Source of the DNA: Chryseobacterium sp.
GTDB lineage: Bacteria; Bacteroidota; Bacteroidia; Flavobacteriales; Weeksellaceae
NCBI RefSeq assembly: GCF_008831505.1
Contig: NZ_CP044507.1
Coordinates: forward strand, 1,364,001-1,428,000
DNA length: 64,000 nt
Direction of reading: 5' to 3'
Shown here: positions 1 to 10,241 of the stretch, piece by piece
Layout of the letters: each line of letters begins with the position of its first letter
Numbering within the stretch: the first letter of the stretch is position 1
The notes under the pieces: model-generated
What the model was told of the DNA's origin: nothing
What the model saw: only the letters and a program-made list of their open reading frames with translations
The model's database searches: none
Translations under genes and position numbers: made by a program

Positions 1-1943
1 ATCTGAAGCTGATGCGGGCCGGCGTTCAGGTGTGTAAGCAAGAGTTTATTACCGTTTGAAAAGGGGAGCCACCCGCCCGCACCAAGTTTATAATAAAGGC
101 CGGACTGATCCAGAAAATCTTTGTCCACCGTCCGGAAAGTGAAGACAGTCTGCATATTGTCCGGTTCAAGTTCCACTTTCTTAAAATAATTTATGATGCG
201 GCCATCCGCTTCAATATATTCCAGAGAAGGGGGCTGAACTTTTTTGCTGGGAATCATTTCGCTCATGGCAAAGACGGAAAGCCTCAATCTGGTTGCGATC
301 ACAAGTTCATCTTTTTCCGGAATATATTTTGCGTAGCTTATGTATGGGCTTCTGCCACCATGCCCTCCAAAGGAACCAAAAGGCTTCAGGCCCGTCGCTG
401 TCTTCTCCATTAACAACGTATTGGTAACTACCCATAAGCGTCCCTGCCTGCAGCGGAATATGCTTTTCACAGAATTTCCTGAAAATCCCTGTTTCCTGCC
501 CAGATTCAGAACCTGCCTGTTATTCACCCTGGCTGTCAGTCCGGAGGGTGATCCAACCCACAAAGTATCTTTTTCACTATAAATATAGTTGATATTGTTG
601 GACTCCAAGCCGTTTTTCCTGCTTACACTGCGCGCTGTCCGGATTGCACTGTCGAACTCAATGAATCCGGATTCATAAGATGTGGCAAAAAAATTTCCCC
701 CGTAACTTTCAAAAACATTTTCAATATTGTTAAAGACTGGTAGCCTGATATTTTTAAAGCCGCGGCCGTTTTCTTTAAAAAGTCCGTTGCCATAAGTTGA
801 AAAGACCAGCTTACCATCGGGAGTTTTAAAGATCTTAGAAATGCCGTCGGTAATGTGAAACATCCTTTCCAGCTTAAGTTTTCCGTTATTGATGACATAC
901 ACCTGCAGCCCGTTGAACGTGCCTGCATATAATCTGTTTCCGTCCACGAACAGCGTAAGCGCGTCCCTTCCAACCTCAAACCTGGATTCTATTTTCTTAC
1001 CGTCCAGCACCAACACCTCACCCCGTGAAAGTACATAATACTTATTATTGCTGAACACAACAGATCTGACTTTGCCGTTTGCCAGCGGATAGGCTTTTCG
1101 CTGACCTTCATTGCGGATATAGGAAAAACCACCGCCCAACGTAGAAAAGTATAAATGACCTTCGGCTGTCTGATGAATATCCGTTAACATATGACTTTCG
1201 AGTCCGTTTCTCTCATTTATGGTGTCCAGGACTTTATCATTAATAGAACGGATGATGCCTGTTCCAAAAAGCACACGGTAAGTAATACCTTTCTGTACTG
1301 CCGGAGCTTTTTCGGTGCGGAAACGGTCGGTAGCAACCAAAAGTTCTTGTCCTTTCACTACCGCAAAATACTTCTTACTGCCTCCATTTTGCCTAATGTA
1401 TGCTGGAAGAATTTTGTAGATCTTTGTCAGGTCATTTCTGCTCACTGCATAAATAAAATCTTCACTCTCACTGGAACATATGACGAAATCCGGATTCACA
1501 TCCGATGGGAAAAGCCCGTAGATCAAACCTTTTTTCCCAATATGACGGTAACGGTGCGTCACCCTATTTCTTTCGGTATTAAAAAAAACCAAATCCTTCC
1601 CTGATGCCCAAACAAACATGCCCGATTTTTGGTCCGGCAACACATGATGGATATAATTCCCGGGCAACCCTCCATTTTCTGCATCATAAATCAGAAATTT
1701 GCCATTGGAATATTTCACCAGACCCTTATCTGTACCAAACCACAAAAAGCCATTGTGATCTTCTGTAATATTAAAGATATAATTGGTGGGTAGACCTTCA
1801 TTCTCGGTAATATTTTCAATTACCGAGGCATATTGGGCATGAAAAAGAGGCGGCCACAGCATGAAAAGCACCAGCATTACAGCTACGAAAAGTTGGCGTC
1901 CGGATAATTTATTTGAGGGAGTAGCAATATTGCCGCTTTGCAT
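1..1943 (-). CDS. Propeller-type sensor (two-component regulator propeller repeats), 5' part, cut by left edge
   Basis: An uninterrupted minus-strand frame runs from ATG at 1943 to the window edge (about 647 codons). A hydrophobic stretch at residues 18-38 acts as signal or anchor. It is followed by repeated strand signatures such as GLPTNYIFNITED, GFLWFGTDKGL and GLESNNINYIY, typical of the Reg_prop beta-propeller of hybrid two-component systems and related LytTR/LuxR sensors. Near the edge the sequence (VFTFRTVDKDFLD.., YYKLGAGGWLPF) looks like the Y_Y_Y immunoglobulin-like domain that follows the propeller. The output domain lies outside the window, so it could be a kinase, an HTH regulator or a LytS-like partner. 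It lies upstream of, and in the same direction as, no other gene here; the next gene (DUF4838) is 187 bp away, also on the minus strand, and could be a target. Confidence 0.85.
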   Translation of the reverse strand, partial: MQSGNIATPSNKLSGRQLFVAVMLVLFMLWPPLFHAQYASVIENITENEGLPTNYIFNITEDHNGFLWFGTDKGLVKYSNGKFLIYDAENGGLPGNYIHHVLPDQKSGMFVWASGKDLVFFNTERNRVTHRYRHIGKKGLIYGLFPSDVNPDFVICSSESEDFIYAVSRNDLTKIYKILPAYIRQNGGSKKYFAVVKGQELLVATDRFRTEKAPAVQKGITYRVLFGTGIIRSINDKVLDTINERNGLESHMLTDIHQTAEGHLYFSTLGGGFSYIRNEGQRKAYPLANGKVRSVVFSNNKYYVLSRGEVLVLDGKKIESRFEVGRDALTLFVDGNRLYAGTFNGLQVYVINNGKLKLERMFHITDGISKIFKTPDGKLVFSTYGNGLFKENGRGFKNIRLPVFNNIENVFESYGGNFFATSYESGFIEFDSAIRTARSVSRKNGLESNNINYIYSEKDTLWVGSPSGLTARVNNRQVLNLGRKQGFSGNSVKSIFRCRQGRLWVVTNTLLMEKTATGLKPFGSFGGHGGRSPYISYAKYIPEKDELVIATRLRLSVFAMSEMIPSKKVQPPSLEYIEADGRIINYFKKVELEPDNMQTVFTFRTVDKDFLDQSGLYYKLGAGGWLPFSNGNKLLLTHLNAGPHQLQ

Positions 1944-2130
1944 AATTAAATTTAACAAAAATTGCGGACAATTAATATAAATTAACGGAAATTTGCTGCT
2001 GTTTTAACTTTACGGATACTATTTTACTTAATCGCTGAATAGAAATGCGTCTAACGAACCGGTAATATCGTTATAATCTTTTATAAACAAACGAATACAG
2101 CTGAATTTCAGCACTATCTTTTTTACTTAA

Positions 2131-4347
2131 TTATTCTACCCAAATCTCATCTATGGCAACCAACGGGCTCTTGCTTGGGTGGCTTTTCCACTCGGGCAAT
2201 TGGGGCAACGGATCAATAGAAATTTTTATGTATTTTATTTTTTTACCTGCAGTAAAAGTGACAGGATAGGATGTAACACTCTTCTTTTGCGTTACCGAGG
2301 ATTGAAAAGAGGACAACTCATTATAGTGCAGGCCGTCCGCCGAAACAGTTATCGAGACTTTTCTAGGAAGAAAAATCCAGTGTCTCTGGTCTTCCAGAAA
2401 ATTCGGAGTAATGGAAGTAACATATGTTTCTTGCCGAAGATCAAGAGTGATTGTATTGCTGCCTTCAAAAAGAAGCCAGTTTAAGCTGAAATCATGCATA
2501 CCGTACATTCCGTCCGTTAAAGTCCGAGTTCCTTTTGCAGGATAATCTTGAATCCAGGGTTTCTCAAAACTAACCGCCGCACCGGTGGCCAGGGTGACCG
2601 GGATTTCTTTTTGAAATATCTGTGACCATTCTTCGATATATGATTGAGCAGTCTGTCCACCTTCTGATAGTTGGGTAATACCTGCGGATTTTAGACTAAG
2701 ACCAAAGTCGTGCACTTTCTTTTTCAGACCAGACCTTATTTCCCATTTTCTGGCGTGACTTTGAGAATAAATCCCGTGGGCATCTTTCCCGAAGAATTTT
2801 GCCTGCTGAAGTCTGGTGTAGTCCAGCGAGAGCCGAAGCTTGCGAATACGGGCACGAATGGTTTTACTGACCGAAGCACTTTCAGCACGATCGAGAAGTG
2901 CCTCATACTGCGCCAGTTGCTTTGACGAAAGGTAAGCATCATGTTCTTTAACAGGATTACCATATATATCAAGCTTCCGGCCGGACTTCTCCACATTTGA
3001 CCTTAAATTCAGAAGATAATCTCTGACAAAAACAGAGACTTCACCATAATATCCTTTAACAAATTCTTCAAAAAGCATCTCATTATCCAGTTCTTCATTC
3101 CATAGTTTTCGAGCAAGGATGTACGATTTCAGTTCAACCTGATCTACGTAATTTTGGTCTCCCAGTTGCGCAAAAACTCCTTTGATTTTATTTTTTTTGT
3201 AGAAATGAACATTGGAACCGGCATTGGGAAAATCCGGGAAGGGCGCGAGATAGTTGGTGAACTGCGTATAGTAATCCCACACGTACACATGAGGAGTGAT
3301 CTGAAGCCAGTCTTTGAGATTGTTCCTGAAAGCAGCCGCCGATTTCCCTGTTTCGACCGGTTCATTCCTGAAAATTTCAATATTACTGAGCAGAATAATG
3401 ACATTAGGAAGTGGTTTGGTACGAAGTGGTGCACGCGCTGTAGCCCCGTAAGAAATAGTGGTGAAGGTTTTTTCCGGATACCGGGCAGCAATAATATTTA
3501 CAAACTGAATGAGGGTACCTTGCGGCCCTCCCTCTACCCTGTTTACAGTACTGCACAGTCCGCATTCGCAGTGACTGCTGTTATCATTGGGACTTATGGA
3601 CCAGAATTTTTTATCAGGATTTTCTTTGAACAGTATTTCAAGTTTCTCAAGGGTAAGCTGCAGGACTTTTGGATGTGACAAACATAATTGCTGCAAAGTC
3701 CTTTTGCCTCTGGATAAAGAAAAATAGTCGGGATGCTTTTTAAAAAATATGTTGGGTACCAGGGTAGAAAAGGAATGCCCCCACAGGCCCCAGTAATCAT
3801 CCAGGCGGTGAAGCTTGTACCAGTCCATATATTCCTCGTCCGATTCCGCTGTTGAATAAACCTCGCGGTAGTCAAACGAAGCCTTTTCAATTATATCTAC
3901 CGGAAGGTTGATACGGATATCCCGGATTTTTGGACATTCCGCAGGCTCATTTGGCGCCCATTTACGGCATTTTAGATAGTTTTCTATAAAATGGTAAACC
4001 GCAAACAAAATACCGCGGTGGCCATTCCCCTCCAAAATTATATTTTTGCCGTTATTCGAAATTGAAAATGTATCGGTGGATAAAACTTCAGACTGAGAAA
4101 CCGTACTGCCAATACTGATCGCAGGCTTATCTCCCGCAACAGTAGAAACAGGCAGTAGTGCACCAGTCACCTTTTGAAAATAACGTTGCAATATTCGCGC
4201 AGCTTTCTTTTCATTTTCCGAAGCCTCTGCCGGAATAATAATAACATATTCAGATTTGCCCGCTTTCACCACGTTGAGTGAGAATTGCTGTGCGGCAGAA
4301 TTACCCCGCATCAGAAACAGGAATATAATAACATACAGAATTTTCAT
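2131..4347 (-). CDS. DUF4838 domain protein, secreted, glycoside-hydrolase-like
   Basis: 738 residues from ATG 4347. Signal peptide at residues 1-19 (ends SAAQ). Residues about 25-150 resemble the N-terminal domain of GH67 alpha-glucuronidases (EASENEKKAARILQRYF, GHRGILFAVYHF). The DUF4838 core spans about 165-450 and includes a CECGLC cysteine cluster at residues 260-265 next to the WSISPND stretch. The last 140 residues look like a discoidin/F5-8C carbohydrate-binding fold (SITPNFLEDQRHW, YIKISIDPLP). DUF4838 proteins are found in polysaccharide-use loci of Bacteroidota; the substrate is unknown. No SusC/SusD pair is nearby, so a role in host or plant glycan use is only inferred. A -7-like box lies at 4364-4371. 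Confidence 0.85.
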   Translation of the reverse strand: MKILYVIIFLFLMRGNSAAQQFSLNVVKAGKSEYVIIIPAEASENEKKAARILQRYFQKVTGALLPVSTVAGDKPAISIGSTVSQSEVLSTDTFSISNNGKNIILEGNGHRGILFAVYHFIENYLKCRKWAPNEPAECPKIRDIRINLPVDIIEKASFDYREVYSTAESDEEYMDWYKLHRLDDYWGLWGHSFSTLVPNIFFKKHPDYFSLSRGKRTLQQLCLSHPKVLQLTLEKLEILFKENPDKKFWSISPNDNSSHCECGLCSTVNRVEGGPQGTLIQFVNIIAARYPEKTFTTISYGATARAPLRTKPLPNVIILLSNIEIFRNEPVETGKSAAAFRNNLKDWLQITPHVYVWDYYTQFTNYLAPFPDFPNAGSNVHFYKKNKIKGVFAQLGDQNYVDQVELKSYILARKLWNEELDNEMLFEEFVKGYYGEVSVFVRDYLLNLRSNVEKSGRKLDIYGNPVKEHDAYLSSKQLAQYEALLDRAESASVSKTIRARIRKLRLSLDYTRLQQAKFFGKDAHGIYSQSHARKWEIRSGLKKKVHDFGLSLKSAGITQLSEGGQTAQSYIEEWSQIFQKEIPVTLATGAAVSFEKPWIQDYPAKGTRTLTDGMYGMHDFSLNWLLFEGSNTITLDLRQETYVTSITPNFLEDQRHWIFLPRKVSITVSADGLHYNELSSFQSSVTQKKSVTSYPVTFTAGKKIKYIKISIDPLPQLPEWKSHPSKSPLVAIDEIWVE

Positions 4348-4363
4348 TTAAAATGCTAAGGGG

Positions 4364-4371
4364 CAAAAATA
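4364..4371 (-). promoter_or_regulatory. Bacteroidota -7 box for the DUF4838 gene
   Basis: Minus strand TATTTTTG matches the flavobacterial -7 consensus TAnnTTTG, 17 bp before the ATG. No TTG was found at the -33 distance, so support is from the -7 element only. Confidence 0.4.
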
Positions 4372-4441
4372 ATATTATAAATGTTACCGGGCGAGAATAT
4401 CATCGTGCGATACCATAGCTTCTACTATCCTAAAAGTTCAA

Positions 4442-4449
4442 TATATTTG
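4442..4449 (+). promoter_or_regulatory. -7 box that decides the yaiO-like start
   Basis: TATATTTG fits TAnnTTTG. Transcription would start near 4456, only about 12 bp before ATG 4468. This makes the upstream ATG at 4381 unlikely as the true start. No clear -33 TTG. Confidence 0.4.
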
Positions 4450-4467
4450 TTTCCGCAAAACACGCCC

Positions 4468-5736
4468 ATGAAGTCATCTTATTTTTCATTTATTTCAGCT
4501 CCCAAAAAAACAATCGCCGTTGCTTCATTTTGTATGTTGCCTTTAAGTGCATTGGCGCAGCAACAGCCAAGTTCAGACGAACTTTTTATTCAGGCCCGCA
4601 CAGCCGCATTTGAAGATAAAGACTATCCGAAAGCCATCTCCCTGGCAAAACAGGCTTTGGAAATCTCACCGGATTACACCGATATTTCCGTCTTTGTAGG
4701 GAGGCTCTATACATGGAATAAGAACGTAGATCAAGCGCGGGCTGTTTTTGCCGAACTTGAGCGTAAGCAGGAAGATGATGCCGATTTCTTTCTGGCATAT
4801 GCCTCTCTGGAATACTGGAATGACAGTAATGGCCGCGCACTGGAAATCCTGGAAAAGGCCACTGCACTTCATCCTGACTCAGAAACATTATGGCTGCTGC
4901 AATCGAAAGTATACTTCAGCGAAAATCAGTATCTGAAAGCAGAAGAAGCGGCAAATAAAGTTTTAACAATTAATCCAGTAAATACTGAAGCACGGGAAAT
5001 GCTTGTAAAGCTAAGAGATCTTACTGCCAAAAATGCGATCGGAATAACTTACAGCTACACTCATTTTGATAAACAGTTTGCTGAAGACTGGCATTTAACA
5101 GGTCTTAGCTACAAAAGGGTAACACCTGTCGGCTCCGTTATTCTGAAAGGAAATTTGGCTAATAAATTTGGCGATACCGGCACTCAGCTTGAACTGGAAG
5201 CTTATCCACGACTTTCTAAAACATTTTACCTGTATGTAGGCGCAGGATATTCAAATGACGTCGGCATTTTTCCAAAATACAGAACCGGCTTATCTCTGAA
5301 TGCAAATCTGCCCAAAAGTTTTGAGGCCGAAATTGGTTATCGCCAGCTTTATTTTTCAGATAATATCTGGCTTTATACGGCTGCAGTAGGTAAATACTAT
5401 AAAAATTTCTGGTTTAACCTTCGAACGTACATTACTCCGGACGAAAAGAATATTTCACATTCCTACACAGGAACCGTAAGATATTACACAAAAGGTGCTG
5501 ACGATTATATCTCCGTACAGGCCGGAACCGGAATAAGTCCCGACGACAGCCGCAATAATTTGCTCGAGAGCGAAAACTATAAACTGAAAACCTTTAAAAT
5601 TGGTGCAGACTATAATTTTGTAATAAACAAAACCAACGTTTTTTCAGTAGGAGCTATGTATTTTAATCAGGAATACAGAGCCAATACCCGTGGGAATCAG
5701 TTTGATCTTTCTTTAGGATATACCAAAAGGTTTTAA
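4468..5736 (+). CDS. TPR-containing YaiO-family outer-membrane beta-barrel protein
   Basis: 422 residues from ATG 4468. A longer frame opens at 4381 but adds 29 residues before a clear signal peptide (MKSSYFSF..ALAQQ), and a -7 box sits inside the extension. After the signal come about three TPR helical pairs (residues 30-170: ARTAAFEDKDYPKAISLAKQ, ALEYWNDSNGRAL-like, YLKAEEAANKVL). Then a barrel rich in alternating aromatic strands runs to a C-terminal FDLSLGYTKRF, ending in Phe as outer-membrane barrels do. The layout matches the YaiO family (TPR plus about 12-strand barrel), often beside GT2 exopolysaccharide synthases; a role as export channel or periplasmic scaffold is inferred. It converges on the GT2 fusion gene, with a hairpin between them. 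Confidence 0.85.
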   Translation: MKSSYFSFISAPKKTIAVASFCMLPLSALAQQQPSSDELFIQARTAAFEDKDYPKAISLAKQALEISPDYTDISVFVGRLYTWNKNVDQARAVFAELERKQEDDADFFLAYASLEYWNDSNGRALEILEKATALHPDSETLWLLQSKVYFSENQYLKAEEAANKVLTINPVNTEAREMLVKLRDLTAKNAIGITYSYTHFDKQFAEDWHLTGLSYKRVTPVGSVILKGNLANKFGDTGTQLELEAYPRLSKTFYLYVGAGYSNDVGIFPKYRTGLSLNANLPKSFEAEIGYRQLYFSDNIWLYTAAVGKYYKNFWFNLRTYITPDEKNISHSYTGTVRYYTKGADDYISVQAGTGISPDDSRNNLLESENYKLKTFKIGADYNFVINKTNVFSVGAMYFNQEYRANTRGNQFDLSLGYTKRF

Positions 5737-5744
5737 TTAAAAGG

Positions 5745-5762
5745 CCCCGTTAATTTACGGGG
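5745..5762. terminator. Hairpin between convergent yaiO-like and GT2 fusion genes
   Basis: Stem CCCCGT / ACGGGG with a six-base loop. On the minus strand it is followed by CCTTTTAATT, on the plus strand by no T-run, so it serves the minus-strand operon best. Confidence 0.5.
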
Positions 5763-5767
5763 TGGAA

Positions 5768-8700
5768 TTACCGGTTTCTGAAAAAATTAGTCACTGTGCT
5801 GTCCGGCATTAGTTTGTTTGATGAGGTGAAACTACTGTTCATAGCCCGGAAATTATTAAAATAACTCAATATTCTTTTACGCTCTTTTGCATCATATACA
5901 GGGTCCTCCTGCATCTTTGTTAAGTGAAAAACCTGCTTGTCCTGCAAGTGATAGTTTCCGAAAACAAAATTCTGGAGTTGGTCCTTACTTTTCATGATAG
6001 GAATCCCCGCCGCATTTGTACTCTGAGTACTTTTAAGACCTTCACCTACCCATGCGACGGTGGACGGCGTTTTCAGGTTATAATTTCTGCGGTAATAGGA
6101 AAGCAGTGAGGGTGCCACATCAAAATGACTTACAATGGTATTAAAACGTTTAGGTTCTTTGATTAAACTTGAATAAATAACCAATGGAACACGGAACCGG
6201 TCAATTTTAGACTGCAGCATAATCTCCGGCATACTGTGATCTCCGGTAATTACAAAAATGGTGTTTGCAAAATCTGCACGTTTCTGGTACTCTTCAAAAA
6301 AACCTTTCAATGCATCGTCTGCATTCAGAATTGCGGTTAACTGTTTTTTATGCTCAGTGGCAAGTTGTTTTTGCTGCGGATTCAATTTTCCGGAATTCAA
6401 AATCCTAAAGAATTGCTTTTCATAATAGCCCGCCTTGTTAATGAGGAAAGGACTGTGTGTTGAAAGTGTAAATAGCGTATTAAAATAGGGACGGTTTTGT
6501 TCTTCCTGAAAGTGAAGCATTTTAGAAAATACGGCCTGATCCTCATAACCCCAGCTTTGCCCATTTTTTGATGGCAGTTTTAAATAACCCCGTCCAAAGG
6601 ACTTTTCATCAATAATATGTTCTACTTCGCTATATTTTAGGTACTGGTCCATCTTGTCAAAATGACTGTCACCCCCATAATAAAACCCTGTACTGAAACC
6701 GTTCCGCTGCAATACATTATAAAGGTTAAAGTGCGGCGGTATTCTCTCGAGTTCCAGAAAACCGTTCTGCGCGAAAGGAAGTGATCCCGTGAGCGTGGGC
6801 AAAGCCGCAAATGTACGCCCGGAAGAACTGAGGGCATTTTCCCAGGATAGCCCTTTAGAAGACAGCTTGTCTAGAAAAGGTGCAAAATTACCAATATAAC
6901 CTTCCGGCGAGGTATATGCATGACCAAACCCCTCCATTACAATTAGAACGAGATTGGGAACTTTTTCTGACTTATTTAGCAGAGGTCCCAGGAAATCCTG
7001 TGTATCTTCTTTTTTCCAAAACGGATAATTTTCATCCAGCATTTCTGAATGCAAATTAAACTTACCTCCATTGCCTAAGAGTTCTGAAATTTCAGGACGG
7101 GCAAGCACATTGTTCATATTTGAACTGAAGAAATATTCCCATTTACTCTTTGCGGCGGCTTGTCCGAATTCGTTAATTTTATCCGTATCGATAAGATGTC
7201 TGGGGATGAGGAACGAAACAAGTCCTACGGACAGAATTACAATACCGGCAAGCGGCGATTTAAAAGCAGTTCTGCCTGCTAAGTAAAAAGGGATTACCGC
7301 GATTACAGTAAGAATTAGCATCAGCGCCATATTCTTCATAGTGAGCATTCCACTGGCATCCAACGTTTGCTTCATTTCAGCCTTGGTGTAATACTGTACA
7401 TCGGCACCAAGCATGTTGCCGGATTCCGAAAAATAAATAAACAGGACGAACTGGAAAATAATCATGGCACTGAAAAGAATCAGCGCGAGATTACGGGCCC
7501 ATCCGGTTTTTACAAAATTTAACAGCAGATAAATAATACCAGTACCAAACAAGATTTTGAAAAGGAACAGCGTATTATCCAAAAGAAGACTCAGTACGAT
7601 AAGATGCGATTCAAAACTTTCTACTGCATACCTGTACCAGGCCCATTCGGCAGCCACTGAAATTAAAAACATGAGTACAAACACAGCAGCAGTTACCCCC
7701 CAGGACCTTAGTCCAAATTTCAGGATAGCCAGCATCCTTTTTCCCCACGGAAGGTTTTTTGTTTCCTGACTGAAACCCTGCCTGGTCATTTCGCCCCATG
7801 AATGTGATTTTTTAAAATAATCGATAAAACCTTTAACACCTGCCTTCACTACAATAGGATGAAAGTAAAATGGTTCCAGAAGGGCCGTCCCTATTAAGGA
7901 AAGAAAGTCCTTTCGCTTGGTGTAGACCTGCCTGCTCACCAGATCAACAAGAATGGCATAGAATGAATAGAGGAATCCGGCTGAGATAACGAGAGCACAG
8001 AGAATCAGAAAGAATGACCAGTTGATAATGCCGAGGATGAGGAAAAGGATGAAAAAGAAATATCCCGCAAATTCAATGATTGGTCCTAAAAATTCAAAAC
8101 TGAACCAATACGGAAGGCTTACCGTGCCTAATTTGCCGTACTTGGGATTGAACATCATCCGGCGGTGCTTCCAAAGTGTTTCCATAGTCCCGCGCATCCA
8201 TCGGTTACGCTGTTTTACAAGAATTTCTTTGGATTCCGGAGCTTCGGTCCAGCACAGGGGGTCCGGAATGGTAATCACTTCATAAGGTTCATTGCGCTCC
8301 TCCATATACTGACGCATGCGCACCACAAGTTCCATATCTTCGCCCACTGTGTTCTTATCATATCCTCCACAGGCCAGAACAATTTTCCTGTCGAAAACGC
8401 CGAAGGCGCCTGAAATCAGAATAAGTCCGGAGGCTCGGGACCACGCCATGCGTCCGAGAACGAAAGCACGGATGTATTCCAGGACCTGTGTTTTACCAAG
8501 CAAAGTTCTCGGCAGATTGACTTCCACCACTTTACCGTTCTCAATCCGGCAGTTGTTGGCCAGACGGATTACTCCGCCGCAGGCGATGAGTTTCTTATCA
8601 GTTTGCTGAAGAAAAGGTTTCGCCAGTTTAAGTATTGAGTCCTGCTCCAGAATACAGTCTACATCAATACAAACCAGGTAATCTCCGCTGGAAATATTTA

Positions 8701-9181
8701 CACCTACATTCAGCGCATCGGCTTTACCTCCGTTTGCCTTATCCACGACTATGAGTTTATGAAATGCCGGGTTTTTACTTTTATAGATTCCGCGCACCTC
8801 CGCCGTAGGTATATTGCCCTGAATAAAAAAAGCCACAGACTCAAGTTCATAGGCATCGATGAGTTTCTGAATGGAATCGTCCTTACTGCCGTCATTAACG
8901 ATAATAATCTCAAGATTATGATAATACAGGGACAGCAGGGAACGAACATTTTCCACAATCGTCATCCCCTCATTGTATGCCGGGGCAATTAAGCTGAAAA
9001 CAGGGGCATTGGGATTGGATGCAATAATATTGTAATCTGTAAATGTGTTTTCCCTCTTATAGCGCAGGATAGCTCCAAGTGCATATATTCCCATCCAACT
9101 GTACACCAGCAGAACGCCACATGCATAAAGCAGGAAAAACCATATTACAACCTCATAAACAATGTGGGAAAACTCTGTCAT
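5768..9181 (-). CDS. Fusion of GT2 polysaccharide synthase and LtaS-type phosphoglycerol/phosphoethanolamine transferase
   Basis: 1137 residues, polytopic inner-membrane protein. Residues 60-340 are a GT2 synthase domain of the BcsA/PgaC/HAS type: D97 in VNDGS, DVD at 173-175, GED at 280-282 and QRNRW at 324-328 are all intact. Membrane helices lie at about 8-30, 360-415, 490-515, 530-590 and 617-660. Residues 740-1015 are an alkaline-phosphatase-superfamily domain like LtaS/OpgB: E750 (MEGFG), candidate nucleophile T790 (SGRTF), H909 (THSPF) and D981-H982 (GDHS), so all key residues of LtaS are matched. It overlaps the HEAT gene upstream by 4 bp (ATGA), meaning coupled translation. Inferred job: make a membrane-extruded beta-linked polymer or glycolipid and decorate it with a phospho-group. 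Unusual to have both on one chain. Confidence 0.88.
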   Translation of the reverse strand: MTEFSHIVYEVVIWFFLLYACGVLLVYSWMGIYALGAILRYKRENTFTDYNIIASNPNAPVFSLIAPAYNEGMTIVENVRSLLSLYYHNLEIIIVNDGSKDDSIQKLIDAYELESVAFFIQGNIPTAEVRGIYKSKNPAFHKLIVVDKANGGKADALNVGVNISSGDYLVCIDVDCILEQDSILKLAKPFLQQTDKKLIACGGVIRLANNCRIENGKVVEVNLPRTLLGKTQVLEYIRAFVLGRMAWSRASGLILISGAFGVFDRKIVLACGGYDKNTVGEDMELVVRMRQYMEERNEPYEVITIPDPLCWTEAPESKEILVKQRNRWMRGTMETLWKHRRMMFNPKYGKLGTVSLPYWFSFEFLGPIIEFAGYFFFILFLILGIINWSFFLILCALVISAGFLYSFYAILVDLVSRQVYTKRKDFLSLIGTALLEPFYFHPIVVKAGVKGFIDYFKKSHSWGEMTRQGFSQETKNLPWGKRMLAILKFGLRSWGVTAAVFVLMFLISVAAEWAWYRYAVESFESHLIVLSLLLDNTLFLFKILFGTGIIYLLLNFVKTGWARNLALILFSAMIIFQFVLFIYFSESGNMLGADVQYYTKAEMKQTLDASGMLTMKNMALMLILTVIAVIPFYLAGRTAFKSPLAGIVILSVGLVSFLIPRHLIDTDKINEFGQAAAKSKWEYFFSSNMNNVLARPEISELLGNGGKFNLHSEMLDENYPFWKKEDTQDFLGPLLNKSEKVPNLVLIVMEGFGHAYTSPEGYIGNFAPFLDKLSSKGLSWENALSSSGRTFAALPTLTGSLPFAQNGFLELERIPPHFNLYNVLQRNGFSTGFYYGGDSHFDKMDQYLKYSEVEHIIDEKSFGRGYLKLPSKNGQSWGYEDQAVFSKMLHFQEEQNRPYFNTLFTLSTHSPFLINKAGYYEKQFFRILNSGKLNPQQKQLATEHKKQLTAILNADDALKGFFEEYQKRADFANTIFVITGDHSMPEIMLQSKIDRFRVPLVIYSSLIKEPKRFNTIVSHFDVAPSLLSYYRRNYNLKTPSTVAWVGEGLKSTQSTNAAGIPIMKSKDQLQNFVFGNYHLQDKQVFHLTKMQEDPVYDAKERKRILSYFNNFRAMNSSFTSSNKLMPDSTVTNFFRNR

Positions 9182-10239
9182 ATTTTTTCCTGTAAAACGT
9201 GTTTAATAATTGAAACCAATTCTGAAGGGGAACAGGACTTTGAAGCTAAGGACTGCAACTCTCCGGACAGATTAAGTCCGTGTAGACCTTTTGCGGCACC
9301 AATCCTTGCTGCTACAGAGTCATTACCCAATAGTTTTTGCCTGAAAAAGTCGGCCGCGCGAATGTCGGACATTTTACAAATTGAATTTATGATTTCAACT
9401 TTCACCTCATCAGGCTGGGTTTCGTATGATGAAAAATAATCCGACAGTGTTTCTGCATTCTCCAGTGTTTGCAGAGTTTCCACGGCCTGAAGCCGGATTT
9501 GTATGTTTGGATGACTGAAAAGGGCTAATACATCAGCATACATATTAAGCAATTGATATTTGCTGATGATCCGCAGTACAAAAACAGTCACAGATGGATT
9601 TGCACTTTGCAGCCACTCGCGCAGCATGCCTTCAGAATCCGGCGGAACCTCCGGTATGGAATTGAGCAGCCGCAACTGCTGCCATTCCGACAGTATTCCC
9701 TGAGCATCATTTAAAAAATTCAGACCTTCAAAACCATTGAAAGTCACTACAGAATACTGTGCCTCCTGATACACCTGAGGTGACGGGTGATGCAGCAGCC
9801 GTGAGATGGCCGGCAAAGCCTTTCCTACCCTCATTGCGGTAAGCTCCAGTATGCCACCCGCAATAAGATGCGTCCGCTTTTGGCCAAGTTTACTTAAACT
9901 TTCCTTTTCCAAACCATTTTCATTAAAAAGCGACCGTATGATGAGGCCTGCGCCGCCGGAAAACTTCTTTTCGGCGCTGATTAATTTTTCCAGCATGAGC
10001 CTCCGGTAGGCAGGACGCTGGGCAATTCCGGAATTATTGATTCGACCGGGGACCTCGCCTCCATTTACAATCGCCCCGGCAATTACAGCGTCAATCTCTG
10101 CAGACCACGATTCAATGCTAACCTGCTTTCGGTACTGCAGCAATCCATAAAGCAGTACAGCAAAAATAAGCAGCAACACCACAGCAAGCAGGCTGATGAG
10201 TACTATGACGAGAAAATGGAGGGAAATACTAAGCAACAT
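9178..10239 (-). CDS. Membrane-anchored HEAT-repeat protein
   Basis: 353 residues from ATG 10239. One strong N-terminal membrane helix (residues 5-35, LVIVLISLLAVVLLLIFAVL) is followed by an all-helical cytoplasmic region. From residue 120 it shows HEAT-like helical pairs (KALPAISRLLHHPSPQVYQEA, NPSVTVFVLRIISKY, HPNIQIRLQAVETLQTL, DSVAARIGAAKGL). No catalytic motif. It sits 2 bp after the receiver gene and overlaps the GT2 fusion gene by 4 bp, so it is probably a scaffold connecting the phosphorelay to the synthase. This link is inference from gene order. Confidence 0.8.
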   Translation of the reverse strand: MLLSISLHFLVIVLISLLAVVLLLIFAVLLYGLLQYRKQVSIESWSAEIDAVIAGAIVNGGEVPGRINNSGIAQRPAYRRLMLEKLISAEKKFSGGAGLIIRSLFNENGLEKESLSKLGQKRTHLIAGGILELTAMRVGKALPAISRLLHHPSPQVYQEAQYSVVTFNGFEGLNFLNDAQGILSEWQQLRLLNSIPEVPPDSEGMLREWLQSANPSVTVFVLRIISKYQLLNMYADVLALFSHPNIQIRLQAVETLQTLENAETLSDYFSSYETQPDEVKVEIINSICKMSDIRAADFFRQKLLGNDSVAARIGAAKGLHGLNLSGELQSLASKSCSPSELVSIIKHVLQEKI

Positions 10240-10241
10240 AA

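Noticed and set aside
4381-4467. Upstream ATG start of the YaiO-like gene
   Set aside because: Adds 29 residues before a good signal peptide, and a -7 box lies within it.
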